DNA of 7,949 nt. Origin: Methanobacteriota archaeon (GTDB taxonomy: Archaea; Thermoplasmatota; Thermoplasmata; RBG-16-68-12). How positions within the stretch are numbered: position 1 is the first letter of the stretch; each line of letters opens with the position of its first letter. The stretch spans positions 1-7,949 of the forward strand of contig VBLV01000167.1 in the NCBI GenBank assembly GCA_005879045.1, in the 5' to 3' direction. Under the pieces are notes generated by a model. The model saw only the letters and a program-made list of their open reading frames with translations. It had not been told where the DNA came from and ran no database searches. The position numbers and the translations under genes were made by a program. Of the stretch, positions 4,814-7,949 are shown in pieces.

Positions 4814-6562
4814 ATGCTGAATTCGATCCCGTGTCCGACCTGCGCGTCGTTGAACCGGCCGGACGCGGTCAACTGTCGGGTCTGCGGGCGGAAACTGGAG
4901 ACGCCGGGCCGATCGGCGCAGACGAATTCTCCGGTCGCTCTCCAGCGCGTGACGAGCGGACAGGTCTTCACGGCCGTTGTCGCTGAACCAGCCAAGAAGC
5001 CCATGGCCGATCGAGCTACAAGTGATTCCGCACCGCCCGTGGTGGCCGTCGCCGCAGTCGAGCCTGAAGTGGAGGATCACTCCGACGTCATGGCGGCGGC
5101 CGTGGATGGCATCCGGGCCAAGGCGCAGGGAGAGGGCCATCGCTTCAAACCGTATGTCCGCTCGAGCGACCGCAAAGCGCCGACCCCCGCGGCGAAACAG
5201 GAAGCCGCGAAACACCTGCAGGACGCGGTCGCCCTCCTTCGCGAAACGCGGTTCGAGGATTCAATCGACCCGCTGCTCAAGTCGATCGCACGGGACGACG
5301 AAGACCGGCGATCCTGGATCCTGCTCGCGGAAGCATACTTGCGGCTCGGCCGACCGTACAAGTCCGCCGTCGGGTATCTGCGCGCCCTCGAGCTGAGTCC
5401 GAAAGACGAGCAGGCGTGGCTCGGACTCGGCCGGGTTCTGCGGATGCTCGGCGACGTGCAGACGGCCTCCGCCGTCCTGGATCGGGCAGCCGTGATCCAT
5501 CCCGGTCACGCGGAAACCTGGGTCGAGCGGGGCCTGATCTTCGAGTCTCTCCAGAACCTCCCGGAGGCGGCTCGAAGTTTCGCGAAAGTCCTCGAGCTCC
5601 GGCCGGACCATCGGCTGGCGCAAGAGAAATCCCAGGAAATCGGATCGAAAGTCGCCGAGACCAAAGCCTCCGCCGCGGCACCCAGGCCAACGGCGCACGT
5701 CTCGCCGGCGACCGCGGAGTCGACGGGCCCGACCGCGGAAGAGGAGCGGGAACGCGACATCCTCGACGAGATGGAAGAGGCGTTCTCCATCGAGACGTCG
5801 TTGACCGCAAAGCGACGCGGCACAGCGGTTCCCACGGAAGCACCGGGCGAGCGCCCCGCGCGCGTGCGCACCTTCGTCGAAGGGCTGGACCAGACGCTGG
5901 AAGGGGGAGTCCCTTGGGGCCACGTCGTCCTCATCGAAGGTGCTCCGGGGACCATGAAGTCCTCCCTCGGATTCTCGATCCTCCTGCAGAACGCGGCGCG
6001 GGCGGGCTTGCACTGTCTGTACTTGAGCCTCGAAGAACGCGGGTCGAGCCTCCTGAAGCAGATGGGCTCTCTCGGCCTCCACTTAGAGGTCTCGAAAGGA
6101 TCGCTCGTGGTCCTCGATCCGAGGACGGCCACGAACCTCCTCGGCGAGAAGAAGGACTGGCTCGAGGGCCTCCGACAAGGCATTCAGTCGGTCAAGGATC
6201 AGCGAGGGCTCGACGTGATCGTAATCGACTCGCTCGAAGCCCTGGAGGTCTTGGCGAAGTTCAATGACCGCCGGCGCGAGATCTACCGGCTGTTCGAGTG
6301 GCTCCGCGACCTCGGGATCACCAGCTTCCTCGTCACGGAACGGCCGGATTGGGTCGTCGCGGGACATGTGCTCCAGGGCCGCCACGACGAGGAATTCCTC
6401 GCCGACGGCGTGATCCATCTGCGGATGCACATGGTGACGGATTTGACCGCCCAGCGCCGCCTCCGCGTCGTGAAGATGCGCGGGACGAAGCACGATACCG
6501 GGTATCTCGCGATGGACTTCGACGAGGGCCGGTTCCGCGTCACCCGCGCGATGAGTTCCTGA
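4814..6562 (+). CDS. Zinc ribbon-TPR-KaiC-like ATPase fusion
   Basis: A 582-residue fusion. A zinc ribbon at residues 7-24 has CPTC and CRVC pairs (Cys7, 10, 21, 24). A low-complexity Pro/Ala/Val-rich linker follows (about 30-125). TPR-like helix pairs run about 130-268, the clearest beginning at WILLAEAYLRLGRPYKSAVG, AWLGLGRVLRMLGDVQTA and TWVERGLIFESLQNLPEA, the last two closing with H/RPxH turns. A charged second linker spans about 283-350. The KaiC-like domain (352-582) has P-loop GAPGTMKSS (376-384), catalytic-position Glu407-Glu408, Walker B VIVIDS (468-473), the NDRRREIYRLFEWLRDLG helix and KMRG (554-557). The likely role is an ATPase whose TPR arm recruits partners. ATG 4814 lies seven bases past the upstream stop behind GGTGG and just precedes the zinc ribbon; the open frame extending to 4457 overlaps the previous gene and has no family signal. 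Confidence 0.87.
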   Translation: MLNSIPCPTCASLNRPDAVNCRVCGRKLETPGRSAQTNSPVALQRVTSGQVFTAVVAEPAKKPMADRATSDSAPPVVAVAAVEPEVEDHSDVMAAAVDGIRAKAQGEGHRFKPYVRSSDRKAPTPAAKQEAAKHLQDAVALLRETRFEDSIDPLLKSIARDDEDRRSWILLAEAYLRLGRPYKSAVGYLRALELSPKDEQAWLGLGRVLRMLGDVQTASAVLDRAAVIHPGHAETWVERGLIFESLQNLPEAARSFAKVLELRPDHRLAQEKSQEIGSKVAETKASAAAPRPTAHVSPATAESTGPTAEEERERDILDEMEEAFSIETSLTAKRRGTAVPTEAPGERPARVRTFVEGLDQTLEGGVPWGHVVLIEGAPGTMKSSLGFSILLQNAARAGLHCLYLSLEERGSSLLKQMGSLGLHLEVSKGSLVVLDPRTATNLLGEKKDWLEGLRQGIQSVKDQRGLDVIVIDSLEALEVLAKFNDRRREIYRLFEWLRDLGITSFLVTERPDWVVAGHVLQGRHDEEFLADGVIHLRMHMVTDLTAQRRLRVVKMRGTKHDTGYLAMDFDEGRFRVTRAMSS

Positions 6563-6571
6563 GGGGGACGG

Positions 6572-7315
6572 ATGGTCCGACCCCTCGTCAAGACCCATAT
6601 CCGCGGCTTCGACGAAGATGTGCTGCGGGGAGGCATCCCGCAAGGCCACGTCGTGCTGGTGCGCGGTGCGAGCGGGACGATGAAGTCCTCTCTCGCGTAC
6701 TACGTCCTCTACCACAACGCGCTCGCCGGATCGCCCGGCCTGTACGTCACGCTCGAGCAGACGGCGGCGGGCCTCCTCGAACACGTCGCCGGGCTCGGGT
6801 TGAAGGCCACCTCCGTTTCCGAGGCACTCCCGATTCTCGATCTCAGTCGCGGCCGGGAATATCTGGAGGAGATGGTCTCGAAGGTCGGGTCGATGTCGGA
6901 GACCGCGGCTCCGCGGGGCGAAGCCCTTCTCGCGGTCCTGAAGGCGAAAATCTTCGAGCTGCGTATGAAGCGGAACTTCCGGCTCCTGGCGATCGACTCG
7001 TGGGACGCCCTCGAACTCGTCCTCGAGTTCGATGATCGGCGCGCGGAGACGTTCGGATTCTTCGAGTGGCTCCGGGACCTGGGCGTCACGAGCCTGCTGA
7101 TTTCCGAAGAACCCTCCCTCGAGGCGCCGCCGACCGCGCTGGAGGAAGAGTTCCTCGCGGACGGGATCATCCACCTTCGACTCGAGCCCGTCACCGAGAC
7201 CGCGTTCCAGCGTCGCGTTCAGTGCGTGAAGATGCGGAGCGTGAATCAGGACAGCGACGACCACACCCTCCTCTTCGAGAACGGGCGGTTCGAGGTCGCG
7301 CGGGCGATCGGGTGA
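6572..7315 (+). CDS. Single-domain RAD55/KaiC-like ATPase (third GTMKS paralogue)
   Basis: A 247-residue KaiC/RAD55-like ATPase. It has the HIRGFDEDVLRGGIPQGHVV opening, P-loop GASGTMKSS (32-40), TLEQ (60-63, Glu62), Walker B LLAIDS (138-143, Asp142), DDRRAETFGFFEWLRDLG (154-171) and KMRS (220-223, with Ser replacing the usual Gly). Compared with the paralogue at 4081 it has extra helical sequence before Walker B (about 95-135, including a Met- and Ser-rich stretch then a Lys-rich helix) and lacks part of the loop after the FEWLRDLG helix. Motifs suggest an active ATPase. The start is behind GAGGGGG at 6561-6567, which overlaps the upstream stop. Being the most diverged of the three, it may have a separate role in a mixed assembly; this is inference. 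Confidence 0.86.
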   Translation: MVRPLVKTHIRGFDEDVLRGGIPQGHVVLVRGASGTMKSSLAYYVLYHNALAGSPGLYVTLEQTAAGLLEHVAGLGLKATSVSEALPILDLSRGREYLEEMVSKVGSMSETAAPRGEALLAVLKAKIFELRMKRNFRLLAIDSWDALELVLEFDDRRAETFGFFEWLRDLGVTSLLISEEPSLEAPPTALEEEFLADGIIHLRLEPVTETAFQRRVQCVKMRSVNQDSDDHTLLFENGRFEVARAIG

Positions 7316-7319
7316 GCCG

Positions 7320-7850
7320 ATGGACGCCCGCCTCCGGACATTCCTGGTCCGCTCCGGATTCCTGTTCCTGATCTCCCTCGTCCTCGTCGCGGGGTTCTGG
7401 TACCATCGCGAGTTCTACCAGATCGGGTTCACGAACCTGCTAATCATCGGCGGCCTCGTCACGTTCCTCGTGATCTGGGCGGCCCGACTCGCCCTCTCCG
7501 GCGAATTGCCCCGCGGTCGTCCTCGGGGCGAGCTGACGTTCTCCGTCGAAGAAGGAGACCGCCTCCTGAAAGCGGTGGCGCGGCTCGTCGTCCGGCCGTC
7601 CGAGGGGACGACCGTGCCCGGGGTCGGAAACGTCGTGCGGGCCCTGTATGAGACCGGCCCCGAGTTCGGGCGCCTGTTCATCGAGGACGCCAGGCGAGCC
7701 TTCCTCTCCGACCTCACGGATGCGGACGCGCGGCAGGCCGGGTATCGATCCGCGGTGGAACTCCGCGAAACGGGTGCGACCCGATGGCGGTGGCGTCCCT
7801 CCGACACCGTGACCGTCCTGCGGGTCCGACCCCTGGGGGCCACACGATGA
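7320..7850 (+). CDS. Unrecognised protein with two predicted membrane helices
   Basis: A 176-residue protein with no family I recognise. Two hydrophobic segments are clear: about 12-28 (GFLFLISLVLVAGFWY) and about 38-58 (TNLLIIGGLVTFLVIWAARL), separated by a short loop with HREFYQ. Residues about 60-176 form a hydrophilic tail. The tail contains a VEEGDRLLKAVARLVV stretch and ends in a charged, Arg-rich strand-like region (WRWRPSDTVTVLRVRP). With short Arg-containing N-terminal and post-TM2 segments, the tail is probably cytoplasmic. ATG 7320 follows GGGTGA at 7310-7315 after a 4-base gap, and the stop overlaps the next start as ATGA. It may anchor or connect the soluble ATPase/GTPase components to the membrane; only the membrane helices and operon position support this. 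Confidence 0.78.
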   Translation: MDARLRTFLVRSGFLFLISLVLVAGFWYHREFYQIGFTNLLIIGGLVTFLVIWAARLALSGELPRGRPRGELTFSVEEGDRLLKAVARLVVRPSEGTTVPGVGNVVRALYETGPEFGRLFIEDARRAFLSDLTDADARQAGYRSAVELRETGATRWRWRPSDTVTVLRVRPLGATR

Positions 7851-7949
7851 ACCTTTCGAGCGCGGCGATCCTCGCAGGGGTTGCCGTGGATGCGTGGCTG
7901 CTGGCCTTCATCGCGATTCGGGGCCGACGTCCTTGGCTCCAGGCCACAT
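7847..7949 (+). CDS. N-terminus of a putative membrane protein, truncated by window edge
   Basis: The ATG at 7847 overlaps the TGA of the previous gene (ATGA) and opens a frame to the right edge: 34 complete codons plus one base. The visible peptide starts MNLSSAAILAGVAVDAWLLA and continues FIAIRGRRPWLQAT, i.e. one hydrophobic segment (about 5-24) followed by a basic loop. This is the layout of the first helix of a multi-helix membrane protein; N-terminal 7TM sensor regions of archaeal histidine kinases look similar, but 34 residues do not allow a family call. The overlap and lack of any other reading frame with sense support it as a real gene. Confidence 0.55.
   Translation, partial: MNLSSAAILAGVAVDAWLLAFIAIRGRRPWLQAT

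Noticed and set aside
3702..5004. Long open minus-strand frames at 3702-4358 and 4048-5004
   Set aside because: They lie antisense to the cysteine-motif gene, the KaiC-like ATPase gene and the start of the zinc ribbon fusion, with biased charged composition typical of antisense frames in GC-rich DNA; no promoter or RBS seen.
1..7949. CRISPR arrays, tRNA or rRNA genes, insertion sequences, integrase genes
   Set aside because: No regularly spaced repeats, no cloverleaf-like or rRNA sequence, and no transposase motifs or terminal inverted repeats were seen when reading both strands; the operon leaves almost no non-coding space.

Overview
The window is GC-rich archaeal DNA. The evidence is an archaeal/eukaryal-type phenylalanyl-tRNA synthetase alpha subunit (pheS), TATA-box promoters, one probably leaderless transcript, and a dense set of RAD55/KaiC-like ATPases. 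The mix of families suggests a GC-rich euryarchaeal lineage, possibly a Thermoplasmata relative. That placement is inferred from style, not from a marker tree.

Layout. Positions 785 to 1 (minus strand) hold the N-terminal half of pheS, cut by the left edge. Positions 786-975 form a 190-bp divergent regulatory region with two back-to-back TATA boxes and several inverted repeats between them. From 976 to the right edge, every gene is on the plus strand. The ten junctions are 4-base overlaps or gaps of 1 to 21 bases, so this looks like one long operon running past the window.

The operon encodes, in order: (1) a RAD55/KaiC-like protein with damaged catalytic motifs; (2) a fusion of a second damaged KaiC-like domain with a complete small Ras/MglA/CvnD-type GTPase; (3) and (4) two tandem Roadblock/LC7 proteins; (5) a small soluble protein with a C-terminal set of four cysteines; (6) a single-domain KaiC-like ATPase; (7) a zinc ribbon-TPR-KaiC fusion; (8) another single-domain KaiC-like ATPase; (9) an unrecognised protein with two predicted membrane segments; (10) the first 34 residues of another apparent membrane protein.

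How the parts may work together (inference). Roadblock proteins next to a small GTPase are the core of bacterial MglA/MglB polarity modules and of the actinobacterial 'conservons' (Roadblock, GTPase and a sensor kinase). Here that core is embedded in a KaiC/RAD55 ATPase battery and the GTPase is physically fused to a KaiC-like domain. The intact KaiC-like proteins (6-8) share an unusual P-loop (GTMKS) and a distinctive DRR...FEWLRDLG helix, while the first two have lost catalytic residues. This resembles an uncharacterised archaeal signalling apparatus in which ATPase rings and a Roadblock-regulated GTPase switch are coupled, perhaps at the membrane through the last two genes. Its input, output and phenotype cannot be read from the sequence.
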